From contig CALVQW010000007.1 in NCBI GenBank assembly GCA_944358385.1, positions 1 to 64,000 of the forward strand: 64,000 nucleotides of DNA, written 5' to 3'. Position 1 is the first letter of the stretch, and every line of letters begins with the position of its first letter. The notes under the pieces were generated by a model. It was not told the origin of the DNA, made no database searches, and saw nothing but the letters and a program-made list of their open reading frames with translations. The position numbers were made by a program, and so were the translations under genes. This stretch comes from an uncultured Clostridia bacterium (GTDB lineage: Bacteria > Bacillota > Clostridia > Christensenellales > CAG-917). This document shows, one piece after another, positions 1 to 8,229 of this stretch.

Positions 1-2100
1 ACTTCCGCGCCCGAACGGCGCGCGCCGAAGGATCTCGGCGCGGTTTCCGCGGGCAGGAGCGTGCTTTCCGCAGTCTGGTTCGGGGTGTGCTGCGCTTTCG
101 CCGTCGTGCTGCTCGGCACCGGCATGAACAAACTCGCCATCCCCGCGGTCGGGCTTGCCGCCCTCACGGCAGTGTTCTTCGCCGCGCTCTCCATTGCGGG
201 ACGCAAGGTCAACGTGTGGCTGTGGGCGTCCTACGGCGCGGTATTCCTGAGCCTCTTCCTCTACTCTCTCATATGGGGCGCGGACTCTTTCGGCTACCGC
301 GTGTGGTGGCATCTGGTGCTTCTCACCGCCCCCGCCGCACTCGCCGCAGTGTTCCTGCTCCTCGGCAAAGTCTTTCGCGGCAACGCGCTGAAAGCCGCGG
401 CGGCAGCCGTCGCCGTCCTTATGATAGGCGCGTGCGCGATGTATGCGGTGCTGATGAGCCTGCGCGTCCGCCCGACGGTGGACAGGATGTGGGAAGGACA
501 CGACGCGTATCTCGGCTCGCTCTCCTCCTCTTCGGCGAAACGGAACAGCCCCAACGTGCTCGTCATACTCATGGACGACATGGGATATGCCGACGTTTCC
601 GCATACAGCAGCCGTCTGACGGACGGAAAGCCGCAGATCTACACCCCCAACATCGACTCCCTCGCCGAAAACGGCGTGATAATGGAGAACTTCTACGCCG
701 CATCCCCCGTGTGCTCGCCCTCGCGGTTTTCCATGCTCACAGGCAGATACAACTCCCGCGGATGGCTGGACAACGTGGTATTCCCCACCGTCAACAGCCC
801 CTCGGACGGCACTCCGTGGTCACCCACGCACTTCATCAACGCCTACGACTTCCTAAACAACGTCGACGGCATGCTCGGCGACGAGATCACCTTTGCCGAA
901 GTGCTGAACGCGATAGGATACGACACCTACGCCGTCGGCAAATGGAACCTCGGCGACTACGGCGAATATCTCCCCACCGCGCAGGGCTTCGACTACTTCT
1001 ACGGCAGCTACTACGTCAACGACATGACGCCTTACACATGGGTGGAGGACTGCGCCGGCGGCGGCACGGGCGGCGTCGTACGCACGCACGGCGAGAACCT
1101 CGACCAGTCCATGAGCACCTCTCTCTTCACCGACAAGGTAGTCGAAAAGATGTCCGAATCCGCGGAGAGCGGATCGTCCTTCCTCATGTACTACGCCTCT
1201 CCGTGGCCGCACGCGCCTATTTACTCCGACAACGGCGGAGGCGGCAAGGGAGATACTTCCGACGATACCTACCGCGACTGCATAGAGGAGTTCGACCGCG
1301 GACTCGGCAGAATCCTCGATTACCTTAAAACCACGTCCGACGAAAAGAACGGCGGCTCGCTCTACGACAACACGCTCATAGTGTTCACCTCCGACAACGG
1401 TCCCGGCAACCTGGGCGCCGCGGGCTATCTGCGCGGCAGAAAGGGTACCCCCTTCGACGGCGGCATGAAAGTGCCCTGCATAGTCAGCTGGTCGGCGGGC
1501 GACGTGGGCTCGCTTCATGCGAACGGCGAAACCGCGGAGATACAAATACACGGCAACTACACCGAAGAAGTGACGGACACGGTGACCGCTTCCGTCGTTT
1601 CCGCACGGGCAATGAATTTCGACATCTTCACCACCCTGCTTTCGGCATGCGGCGTGACCGCCCTCCCGTCGGACAGAGTCATTGACGGAGTCGATCTGCT
1701 TCCCGTGCTCACGGGAGAGACGGCGGAAGACTCCGTACTGCATGACGTGCTCATTTTCCTCAAAGGCGGCACGGCGTGGGCGGCGGCGGTGCCCGTGACC
1801 TTCTCAGGCGGCAAGGCGTACGTCGGCGCGGGCACGGACGGCGAAGGCATCGCGCTCTCCTCAGCATATCCCGACTCGTACGAGGGCGCTACTTTCACTT
1901 TCAAGTTCTTTGACGAAGTGCCTACGGAAAACTCCGCCTACTTCGGCGCGGAGTACCGCAATCTGCTCGTCAATCTCGACGTCGATCCGGCGGAGTCGTA
2001 CAGCCTGTACAACACCTACCCGGAGATCGGCGAAGCAATACGCGCCGTGCTGGAAGATTTCCGCGCGGAGATGAAGAGCAACCGCAGGGGGATACGCTGA
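1..2100 (+). CDS. Membrane-anchored formylglycine sulfatase (5'-partial)
   Basis: Hydrolyses sulfate esters, probably outside the membrane. The reading frame is open to the window edge, so the true start may lie upstream; a GTG at 61 is the first visible start. Counting from that GTG, about five hydrophobic segments fill residues 1-131. The sulfatase domain follows, with the metal-binding segment LVILMDDMGYAD near 167-178 and the sulfatase signature C218-S-P-S-R, whose cysteine would become formylglycine. The five-helix anchor resembles the layout of LtaS-type enzymes, but LtaS uses Thr, whereas this is a Cys-type sulfatase. The next gene is its likely maturase, overlapping by one base (TGATG). 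The sulfated substrate is unknown. Confidence 0.9.
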   Translation, partial: TSAPERRAPKDLGAVSAGRSVLSAVWFGVCCAFAVVLLGTGMNKLAIPAVGLAALTAVFFAALSIAGRKVNVWLWASYGAVFLSLFLYSLIWGADSFGYRVWWHLVLLTAPAALAAVFLLLGKVFRGNALKAAAAAVAVLMIGACAMYAVLMSLRVRPTVDRMWEGHDAYLGSLSSSSAKRNSPNVLVILMDDMGYADVSAYSSRLTDGKPQIYTPNIDSLAENGVIMENFYAASPVCSPSRFSMLTGRYNSRGWLDNVVFPTVNSPSDGTPWSPTHFINAYDFLNNVDGMLGDEITFAEVLNAIGYDTYAVGKWNLGDYGEYLPTAQGFDYFYGSYYVNDMTPYTWVEDCAGGGTGGVVRTHGENLDQSMSTSLFTDKVVEKMSESAESGSSFLMYYASPWPHAPIYSDNGGGGKGDTSDDTYRDCIEEFDRGLGRILDYLKTTSDEKNGGSLYDNTLIVFTSDNGPGNLGAAGYLRGRKGTPFDGGMKVPCIVSWSAGDVGSLHANGETAEIQIHGNYTEEVTDTVTASVVSARAMNFDIFTTLLSACGVTALPSDRVIDGVDLLPVLTGETAEDSVLHDVLIFLKGGTAWAAAVPVTFSGGKAYVGAGTDGEGIALSSAYPDSYEGATFTFKFFDEVPTENSAYFGAEYRNLLVNLDVDPAESYSLYNTYPEIGEAIRAVLEDFRAEMKSNRRGIR

Positions 2101-3197
2101 TGCCCGCGATCTCCGTCATGCTCAAACCCGCCTCCTCGCTTTGCAACATGCGGTGCGAGTATTGTTTCTATCATTCTCTCGCCAGTCAGCGTTCCGCGCC
2201 CTCGCACGGCATGATGAGCGGCGACACGCTGAAAAATGTCATCGAAAAGGCGTTCGCATACGCGGACGGCGCGCCCGTCTCCCTCTCATTTCAGGGCGGC
2301 GAGCCTCTGCTTGCGGGCAAGGACTTCTTCCGTCTTGCGGAGGAACTCCTGCGCACGCTCAACCGCAAACGTTCGCGTGTGAGCGTGGGCGTGCAGACCA
2401 ACGGCACCCTGCTCGACGACGAATGGTGCGATATGTTCACCCGTTTCGGCTGGCTGGTGGGGCTGTCGCTGGACGGCGACCGCAACCACAACGCCATGCG
2501 CGTCTTTGAGGACGGCACACCGTCCTTCGATGCGGCGTATTCCGCGGCGAAATTGATGGAAAAGCACCGCACTCCCTTCAACATCCTCACCGTGCTCACC
2601 CGTCCCGTAGCGGAGAACATCGAGCGCGTCTACGCGTTTTTCAGGCGCAACAAGTTCCGTCACTTGCAGTTCATCCCCGTGCTGCGTCCCCTCCGTCGCG
2701 CCGGTGAAGATGCGGCAACGGAAGAGGCGGACGAGGACATCTACCTCACCCCCGCCGCCTATCTCAATTTCCTGAAAAAAGCCTTCTCCCTCTACATGAA
2801 GGACATGATAGACGGGCGATACACCTCGATAAGGCAGTTCGACAACTTCGTGCTGCTCGCGGGCTTCAAGCGCGCGGAACAGTGCGGCATGAACGGGGAA
2901 TGCACGAGGCAGTTCGTGGTGGAAGGCGACGGCGCGGTGTACCCCTGCGACTTCTATTGCCTGGACGAGTATCTTGCGGGCAACATCAACGAAAGCAGCT
3001 TCGAGGAGCTTGCCGAGTCGCCCGTGGCGGTGAAATTTCTGGAAGAAGGCTCTGTCCTTCCCGAAAAGTGCGATGGGTGCAAATATCTCAGGATGTGCAA
3101 CGGAGGATGCAAGCGCGAGCGCATCGACATCGACAAGTGCGAGGCGTACACGGAGTTTTTCGACTACGCCCTCCCGCACCTGAAAAGAATGAGCTGA
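2100..3197 (+). CDS. Anaerobic sulfatase-maturating enzyme (radical SAM/SPASM)
   Basis: Converts the active-site Cys of sulfatases to formylglycine without oxygen, in the cytoplasm. The 365-residue protein begins with the radical-SAM cluster motif C15-x3-C19-x2-C22 (CNMRCEYC). It ends with a SPASM-type cysteine set, including CGMNGEC, YPCDFYC and CDGCKYLRMCNGGC, which binds the two auxiliary clusters of this family. The ATG overlaps the stop of the sulfatase gene by one base, so the pair is translationally coupled. The partner has a CSPSR site, which matches this enzyme's known substrate type. Other SPASM maturases look similar, but the neighbour makes this assignment strong. Confidence 0.93.
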   Translation: MPAISVMLKPASSLCNMRCEYCFYHSLASQRSAPSHGMMSGDTLKNVIEKAFAYADGAPVSLSFQGGEPLLAGKDFFRLAEELLRTLNRKRSRVSVGVQTNGTLLDDEWCDMFTRFGWLVGLSLDGDRNHNAMRVFEDGTPSFDAAYSAAKLMEKHRTPFNILTVLTRPVAENIERVYAFFRRNKFRHLQFIPVLRPLRRAGEDAATEEADEDIYLTPAAYLNFLKKAFSLYMKDMIDGRYTSIRQFDNFVLLAGFKRAEQCGMNGECTRQFVVEGDGAVYPCDFYCLDEYLAGNINESSFEELAESPVAVKFLEEGSVLPEKCDGCKYLRMCNGGCKRERIDIDKCEAYTEFFDYALPHLKRMS

Positions 3198-3255
3198 ACC
3201 CATGCCTGCGCGACGACTCACGTTGCGGCACGGGATTTCCGAAAGGGGAAAGAAT

Positions 3256-4215
3256 ATGAATGTTATAGTTCCGAAAGGTTTTATCGTAGGCGCGGCGGAG
3301 GACGAATTCACGGGCGTGACCGTGCTGCTCTCTCCCAAGGGCGCGACGGGCGGCGCGGATTGCAGAGGCGGCGCGCCCGGCACGCGGGAGACCGATCTCC
3401 TGCGCCCCGAAAAGATGATGGACAAGGTGAATGCCGTCGTACTTTCGGGAGGTTCCGCATACGGACTCGCCTCCATGACGGGAGTCATGGACTGGCTCTC
3501 CCGCAAAGGGTGCGGCTACCGCTCAATGGGCAAGATAGTTCCCATCGTGACGGGTGCGGTGCTTTATGACCTCAACCACAAGAAATTGCACTATCCCGAC
3601 GCAAATATGGGGTTTAAAGCGTGCGAAAATGCAGGTAAAGTGCCGTTTGTGGGACAACACGGCGCGGGCAAGGGCGCGACGGTAGGCAAGATCCGCGGGC
3701 TTAGATATGCCTCCGTGGCAGGAGTCGGCGCGCATTCCGTCAAGGTGGCGGGCGTGACGGTCACGGCGATCGTTGCGGTCAACGCGCTGGGTGACGTGTT
3801 CGATCCCGAGGCGGGGAAGATAGTCTCCGGCGCGAAGGCTAACGACGGGAGTTTCCTCGACACCGAACGCCACATCGTGAACGGCGGACTCCTCAAACTT
3901 TTCATGGGAACGAACACGACGATAGGCTGCATACTCACGGATGCGAAGGTGGACAAGACGGGCGCGAACAAGCTGGCATCCGCGTCGCATGACGGGCTGG
4001 CGAGAGCGATACGCCCCGTGCATACGGACTTTGACGGCGACACGATGTTCTGTCTGGCTTCCGGGCATCGCCCCGTGCTCAACCTGCTGCTCTTGCAGAC
4101 GGCGGCGGCGTATGCCGCGGAGCGCGCCTGCGTGAACGCGGTGTCCGACACTGCGGGACTCACCGTCATTTACGACGAGACGGACGAAGCGACGGACACA
4201 TGGCAGTGCGAATGA
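3256..4215 (+). CDS. P1 family peptidase (S58/DmpA-NylC fold)
   Basis: Likely an Ntn-type aminopeptidase or amidase that self-cleaves to create an N-terminal nucleophile. I chose the ATG at 3256 because GAAAGGGGAAAG lies just upstream; a longer frame from 3202 has no such site. The 319-residue protein carries family hallmarks: LSGGSAYGL near residue 64, GKGATVGKIRG near 138-148, and MGTNTTIG near 217-224, where the N220-T221 bond would be the autocleavage site by analogy with NylC. It follows the sulfatase and maturase on the same strand and is followed by thiN, so all may share a transcript. The substrate is unknown. Confidence 0.88.
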   Translation: MNVIVPKGFIVGAAEDEFTGVTVLLSPKGATGGADCRGGAPGTRETDLLRPEKMMDKVNAVVLSGGSAYGLASMTGVMDWLSRKGCGYRSMGKIVPIVTGAVLYDLNHKKLHYPDANMGFKACENAGKVPFVGQHGAGKGATVGKIRGLRYASVAGVGAHSVKVAGVTVTAIVAVNALGDVFDPEAGKIVSGAKANDGSFLDTERHIVNGGLLKLFMGTNTTIGCILTDAKVDKTGANKLASASHDGLARAIRPVHTDFDGDTMFCLASGHRPVLNLLLLQTAAAYAAERACVNAVSDTAGLTVIYDETDEATDTWQCE

Positions 4216-4270
4216 CTGCCCCTCGATGCCCGATGCGGAAACGCGCGGCATCCGGACAACTGAGAAGAAT

Positions 4271-4882
4271 ATGGAAATTGCGATAATACTCAACTCCGGC
4301 GTCCCCGTCACGAGAGAGATCACCGCGGATAAGGTGATCTGCGCGGACGGGGGATATCTGCTCTCCCCCGTGACTCCCGACTATCTCGTGGGCGACCTCG
4401 ACTCGCTCGGCACCGCCCCGGAGGGCGTCCCTCTCCTCAAACACGACTCCCACAAGAACTTCACTGACGGCGAATCCGCCGTCTATTTCGCAAAAGAGCT
4501 GGGGGCGGATCTCGTCACCCTGTACGGTGTGACGGGAGGCAGATGCGACCATTTCCTGGGCAACCTCGCGGTGATGGCACTTGCGATGAAACTCGGCATG
4601 AAAGTGCGCTCCTTTGACGACGACGCCGAGATATACGGCGTCTCCGCGAGCCTTGAACCGCACTTCTCATTCTCCATCAATAAGGGCGAGACATTCTCTA
4701 TCATCCCGCACGGCGGTCCCGCCACCGTGACGGACTCGGAAGGCACGGAGTACCCCCTCCGTAGCCTCACCCTCACCCCCACGGACACCCGCGGAGTGTC
4801 CAATCTCGCCACCGCAGACGCCGTCTCATTCACGGTGACTAAGGGCTGCGTGTTCTTCATCCGCGACCTCTACTTCCGCTGA
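4271..4882 (+). CDS. thiN: Thiamine pyrophosphokinase
   Basis: Transfers pyrophosphate from ATP to thiamine, making the cofactor TPP in the cytoplasm. The start at 4271 has GAGAAGAA upstream. The 203-residue protein shows ADGG (25-28), GDLDS (41-45), FTDGESA (64-70) and GGRCDHFLGN (89-98), all characteristic of the ThiN family. A ThiT-like transporter under a TPP riboswitch lies convergently beyond an 0.9-kb repeat region, so uptake and activation of thiamine are neighbours. I see no TPP riboswitch in front of thiN. Its stop codon sits inside the first bases of a conserved terminator element. Confidence 0.93.
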   Translation: MEIAIILNSGVPVTREITADKVICADGGYLLSPVTPDYLVGDLDSLGTAPEGVPLLKHDSHKNFTDGESAVYFAKELGADLVTLYGVTGGRCDHFLGNLAVMALAMKLGMKVRSFDDDAEIYGVSASLEPHFSFSINKGETFSIIPHGGPATVTDSEGTEYPLRSLTLTPTDTRGVSNLATADAVSFTVTKGCVFFIRDLYFR

Positions 4883-4946
4883 ACGCTGTCATTTAGCGCA
4901 CAACTTTGTCAGCGCCCCCGCCGTGAGATGGGGGTTTCGTTTTAAA
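4879..4946 (+). terminator. GTCAAAGC-family terminator after thiN (short form)
   Basis: It starts at the thiN stop codon (CTGAACG), continues with CATTTAGCGCACAACTTTGTC, interrupted only by sequence shared with the other members, and then forms a C5/G5 hairpin followed by TTTCGTTTT. The same arrangement follows pfkA, hprK, mgsA and the phosphatase gene at 22.5 kb. Confidence 0.6.
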
Positions 4947-5588
4947 ATTTACTAAAAACAAACTGTACGTCTCGCGGGGGAGTTAGAATCCCCCTCCTTC
5001 CCTTCGGGCTTTCCTCCCCCGTGCCGATTAGACTTCTCTCCTCGCATCTTGCGGGACTGACTTCACATCTCTACAAAAGTTTATTTCTCGCACTCACATA
5101 ACCAAGCGGATGACTGCACTCACTGAATACCCGGCACGGGCGGAGGAATTCGGCACTCGGGCACGAGTTCTACCACTACTTAGTTGTACATTAGCCCTCG
5201 GCACTCAAATAGTCGCCGCCCTGCGGCTCCGGTTTCGTCTCCGAATGAGAGAACGTCGTGCTCAAAGACGCTCTGTCAAAGTATACGTCGCAAGTGTAAT
5301 CCCCCCTGCCGCCCCGTGGCGGCACCGCTTGAAACAAGCCGGAGTTATACCTCGCATTTATTTTGTCAAGGAGTTGCGCCGAAAAATTTTGCCTACTATG
5401 CAGGCGAAATTTTTCGCGCCCTTGACAACGACGTCAAGTTAAAATCAAAACACGCGCGGAGCGGTCTCCCGCCCCGCGCCTTAATTACTTTATAACCCGC
5501 CGAACACCGTTCGGAGGACTATTTCCCCGCCTACACCTCGGCGGGGTGCCGCTCTTTTGTTCAAGCGCGCCCGCTCTAAACTTATTCA
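4947..5588 (-). repeat. Composite intergenic repeat, copy A
   Basis: Non-coding stretch without a credible gene. Read on the minus strand it contains, in order: a GC-rich hairpin with a T-rich tail (5435-5480), a 66-bp imperfect palindrome (5363-5428), one tandem-type unit (about 5225-5300), and a module near 4973-5220 that matches 54285-54600 of copy C closely, including GTTATGTGAGTGCG and the purine-rich run after GGCACGGGGGAGG. The end facing thiN runs into the thiN terminator element. Copies B, C and D lie at 45.3-46.35, 54.0-55.1 and 59.8-60.85 kb. Confidence 0.8.
5363..5428. repeat. TTGTCAAGG...CCTTGACAA palindrome, copy A
   Basis: Imperfect inverted repeat of 66 bp. The arms begin TTGTCAAGG and end CCTTGACAA, with inner AT-rich arms (GCGCCGAAAAATTTTGC / GCGAAATTTTTCGCGC). 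The same structure occurs at 45659-45725 and 60160-60226 with compensating differences. Confidence 0.8.
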
Positions 5589-5713
5589 CTGAACGCCGCC
5601 ATTTTGCGTCAGACAAGGAAGATGCCCTGCCGCGGGTGCGTGGCGTACTTTCCGTACGTGAGCAATCGCGGCAGGGCGTCTGACGCAGTATCACACAAAA
5701 TGGCGACGTTCAG
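5589..5713 (-). terminator. Long CGTAC-loop hairpin element E1 (125 bp) beyond thiT
   Basis: Nested palindrome. The outer arms, CTGAACG...CATTTTG and CAAAATGG...CGTTCAG, differ at one position in 18. Next come GCGTCAGAC/GTCTGACGC arms, then GCCCTGCCGCG/CGCGGCAGGGC, and finally an apical CGTAC-tttcc-GTACG stem. It lies downstream of the minus-strand thiT gene, beyond a simple terminator. Related long elements are at 22363, 35511 and 55191. Confidence 0.7.
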
Positions 5714-5716
5714 GTA

Positions 5717-5752
5717 TGCAAAAGCGGGAGCTAAACTCCCGCTTTTGCAAAA
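5717..5752 (-). terminator. Rho-independent terminator of thiT
   Basis: Perfect hairpin TGCAAAAGCGGGAG / CTCCCGCTTTTGCA with a five-base loop, directly after the minus-strand thiT gene and before element E1. Confidence 0.75.
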
Positions 5753-5780
5753 AGGAAGGAAGGCGTATGCCGTGATGAGG

Positions 5781-7019
5781 TCAGACTGTCTCGTCCTCGT
5801 CGGAGAAGTCGTCCTCCACGCCTTTGGCGGGCTGGACGGCGATGTCCATCTGCCTGCGGAAGGCGCGGGAGAGGAAGAGAAGGATGCCCGCCGCAAGGTC
5901 GATGGCGAGGTCCACCATGGTGAAGGAGTTGTACGCCGCACTGTAAGCGAAGAAAGAGCTTGCGGTGTCGGGAGCATCCGCACCGAAGGCAAACGTACCC
6001 GAGCAGATGTGGCAGGCGTAGCGCAGCACGACGGCGATGATGGCACCGACGATGAACGCCGCGAGCTTATTCTTCCTGATGGGCGTGCGCTCGAAGAAGA
6101 TGCCGCTTGCCGAGATCATACCGAATGCGAGCGGATAGTCCAGCAGGAATTGCAGCGGATGGATGATGTAGGTGTCTTGAAGTGCTTGCAGGAAGCCGTA
6201 GATGAGGCAGACCACCACACCCCTGCGTGTGCCGAACATCGCGCAGTAGATCATGAGGGGCAGGAGGCTTGCGAAAGTGACGCTGCCGCCCTGGGGGAGT
6301 TTGATGAAACGCGCATAGGAGAGTGCGAAGGACATCGCGATGGCGATCGCGCCGTACACTATGGCTCTGGTGTTGTTGACTTCCCTCTTTTTGCCCAGGA
6401 TGAAGATGCCGATCATGATGAGGACGCCGATGACGACGGACACGATGAGTCCCGTCTGCGACATATCGGCGGAATACCACTCCGACCAGCTGCTCTCGAA
6501 GTTGCGGCTCATGAGGACCATGGCGGCTATGAACGCCGCGAGCAGTCCCGCACCCGTGATGACCGCCGCCACTTTGACGGCGAACTTGTTGAAGAAGGAC
6601 GCGATGCCCATAAGGCAGCCGCCGCCTATCGCTATGCACACGAAAGCGAGGATGGGATTGAAGGTGGCATCGGGCGCGCCGCCCTCGTAGTTATTGATCT
6701 GATAGAACTCCACAGTCGCCATAAAGACCGTCGCCATAATGGCAAGCCCCGCGACCACGCCGAACGCGACTTTGGCGTAATCTTTGAGCCTGTCACGCTT
6801 GAAACGGTACATCAAAAGGGCTACCGCAAGTCCGAGGACGGCAAGTGCCACCACGGTGTAAAGGATGGCGAAACCGAGCTGGGAACTCAATCCGTCGAAA
6901 AGAGTCTCGATCGCTTCCGAGATCTTCTCGTCCACCGCGCCCTGCACGGCTTCACCGGCACCCGCGATGATCTCGTCCGGCGTAGGCCCTTCCGCCGACG
7001 CCAACAAAAGGTTGATCAT
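5781..7019 (-). CDS. ThiT-like thiamine transporter with N-terminal membrane extension
   Basis: Probable substrate-binding (S) component of an energy-coupling-factor transporter that imports thiamine. The C-terminal part, about residues 225-400, has ThiT features: LPQGGSVTFASLLPLMI, FGTRRGVVVCLIYG and a DTYIIHPLQFLLDYPLAFG-type segment. The protein is 412 residues, about twice the usual ThiT length; the first roughly 215 residues add several hydrophobic helices of unknown role. The ATG is preceded by GGAGGA (7027-7032). A TPP riboswitch, terminator and strong promoter precede the gene, which supports the substrate assignment. No ECF ATPase or T component lies in the window; family members usually share one encoded elsewhere. 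Confidence 0.85.
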   Translation of the reverse strand: MINLLLASAEGPTPDEIIAGAGEAVQGAVDEKISEAIETLFDGLSSQLGFAILYTVVALAVLGLAVALLMYRFKRDRLKDYAKVAFGVVAGLAIMATVFMATVEFYQINNYEGGAPDATFNPILAFVCIAIGGGCLMGIASFFNKFAVKVAAVITGAGLLAAFIAAMVLMSRNFESSWSEWYSADMSQTGLIVSVVIGVLIMIGIFILGKKREVNNTRAIVYGAIAIAMSFALSYARFIKLPQGGSVTFASLLPLMIYCAMFGTRRGVVVCLIYGFLQALQDTYIIHPLQFLLDYPLAFGMISASGIFFERTPIRKNKLAAFIVGAIIAVVLRYACHICSGTFAFGADAPDTASSFFAYSAAYNSFTMVDLAIDLAAGILLFLSRAFRRQMDIAVQPAKGVEDDFSDEDETV

Positions 7020-7062
7020 TGTTGTATCCTCCGTAAAAGAATTTTCGTCTTGCGCGGGGAAT

Positions 7063-7090
7063 GAAAAACCCCGAACGTATGCTCGGGGCG
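7063..7090 (-). terminator. Riboswitch expression-platform terminator
   Basis: CCCCGAGC-atac-GTTCGGGG stem followed by TTTTTC on the minus strand, between the TPP aptamer and the thiT ribosome site. This fits control by premature termination. Confidence 0.8.
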
Positions 7091-7112
7091 TTCAACAAAA
7101 GGAATAAGGCTC

Positions 7113-7182
7113 GTTTGCTTCCTTACGCGAGGATTATCTCACAAGTTGAAGGGTATGATCTCAGCCTTTCGGCACCCCTAGC
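7113..7182 (-). promoter_or_regulatory. TPP riboswitch (THI element)
   Basis: On the minus strand the leader reads TAGGGGTGCC, then GGCTGAGATCATACCC, CAACTTGTGAGATAATCC and GCGTAAGGAAGC. These match the conserved THI-box blocks GGGGTGC, CTGAGA, ACCC, GATAAT and GCGTAGGGAA. It precedes the ThiT-like gene, so TPP should repress transporter synthesis. Confidence 0.93.
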
Positions 7183-7188
7183 GCATTC

Positions 7189-7217
7189 ATCGTATCACCG
7201 CTCTCCCCTTCTGTCAA
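7189..7217 (-). promoter_or_regulatory. Promoter of the thiT riboswitch transcript
   Basis: TTGACA (7212-7217), 17-nt spacer, TACGAT (7189-7194) on the minus strand. Transcription would start just before the aptamer. Confidence 0.85.
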
Positions 7218-7313
7218 GCGGGAAAAGCGCGGTTTTCGACTTAAATTTCTCCGAGACCGCGGACACCCTCTCCCCGCCCGCGGACGGTGCGCGCGAGAAA
7301 GTGCATAAAACGC

Positions 7314-7342
7314 TTGCATATGCGCGCGCGATATACTATAAT
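7314..7342 (+). promoter_or_regulatory. Promoter of mscL
   Basis: TTGCAT, 17-nt spacer, TATAAT (7337-7342). It gives a leader of about 70 nt before the chosen start. Confidence 0.8.
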
Positions 7343-7420
7343 GCAACAGCCTTGTACGCACGCGTATGCGTCGGGGCGCGGATAAGGGAAATGAGAAATA
7401 CAACTGAGGAAGATATCCGA

Positions 7421-8059
7421 ATGAAAAAGATCAAAATGCCCAAGATCTTCACCGAATTCAAGGAATTCATCACCCGCGGCAACGTCATGGGGCTTGCAGT
7501 AGGCATGATAATCGGCGCGGCTTTCACCGCCATCGTGAACGCGCTGGTCAACAGCATCCTCAAACCCCTCATCAACGCCATCCCCATCGGAGACGGACTC
7601 AGCGGACTCATCACCATGCTCGTGCCCCGCGACGCCGAAGGCGCAGAGATGGCGATGAGCGTTTTCCAAGCCGATCCCACCCTTGCGGACCTCACCAAGT
7701 CCGTCTACATCGACTGGGGTGCCTTCATCATGGCGATCATCACCTTCCTTCTCACCGCGCTGGTGCTCTTCTTCATCCTGAAAGCCATCGCCACCGCACA
7801 GAAAGGGTTCGGCGGTCTCAAGGGCGATATAGAACTGCTCTCCTCCGAGGAAGCGGAACAGCTCCGCAAAGAGGGCAAGAGCCGCAAGGAGATCAAAGTC
7901 ATCCTCGAGCAGCGTGCAGCCGAGAAGAAGGCGGCGGAGGAAGCCGCAGCAGCGGCAGCCGCTCCCGAGACCACGGACGATCTGCTCCGCGAGATCCGCG
8001 ACCTTCTGCGCGCACAGGCGGCAGCCGCAGCCGAAAAGAAGGACGCCGCGGCGGAATAA
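7421..8059 (+). CDS. mscL: Large-conductance mechanosensitive channel
   Basis: Pressure-relief channel that opens under membrane tension. The 212-residue protein starts at the ATG at 7421, which has GAGGAAGA at a good distance; an in-frame ATG at 7391 is possible but poorly placed. The N-terminal segment FKEFITRGNVMGLAVGMIIGAAF is interrupted here only by naming, and is the MscL TM1 signature. TM2 is near residues 103-125. The tail is longer than in E. coli MscL (136 aa) and very Ala/Lys/Glu-rich, ending with a LLREIRDLL helix of the C-terminal bundle. It has its own promoter and is a single-gene unit. Confidence 0.95.
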   Translation: MKKIKMPKIFTEFKEFITRGNVMGLAVGMIIGAAFTAIVNALVNSILKPLINAIPIGDGLSGLITMLVPRDAEGAEMAMSVFQADPTLADLTKSVYIDWGAFIMAIITFLLTALVLFFILKAIATAQKGFGGLKGDIELLSSEEAEQLRKEGKSRKEIKVILEQRAAEKKAAEEAAAAAAAPETTDDLLREIRDLLRAQAAAAAEKKDAAAE

Positions 8060-8173
8060 TCCCCCTACAACAAGCGATAAAGAGTCCGCATCTCTACGCA
8101 CCGGCACACGCGCAAGCGTCCCGCCGCGCCGAGGTGCGGACTTAGCTTAGAATCCTCAAATCTCGTACAATCG

Positions 8174-8202
8174 TTGTACAAGTCGCGTAAATATGTTAGA
8201 AT
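8174..8202 (+). promoter_or_regulatory. Promoter of ktrBA
   Basis: TTGTAC (8174-8179), 17-nt spacer, TAGAAT (8197-8202); GGGAGAGGA precedes the ATG at 8230. Confidence 0.75.
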
Positions 8203-8229
8203 GAGGCGGAACGGGAGAGGATCCATAAT

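Noticed and set aside
1-2100. Lipoteichoic acid synthase, suggested by five helices plus an alkaline-phosphatase-like domain
   Set aside because: LtaS uses a Thr nucleophile; here the C-S-P-S-R sulfatase motif and the adjacent maturase point to a sulfatase.
5589-5713. Integron attC-like site, given an imperfect palindrome at gene ends
   Set aside because: The RYYYAAC/GTTRRRY core pair is missing, no integrase is in view, and the genes are ordinary housekeeping genes in both orientations.
5604-7064. 486-codon plus-strand frame
   Set aside because: Antisense to the riboswitch-controlled ThiT-like gene, and Asp/Glu/Arg/His-rich as shadow frames here usually are.
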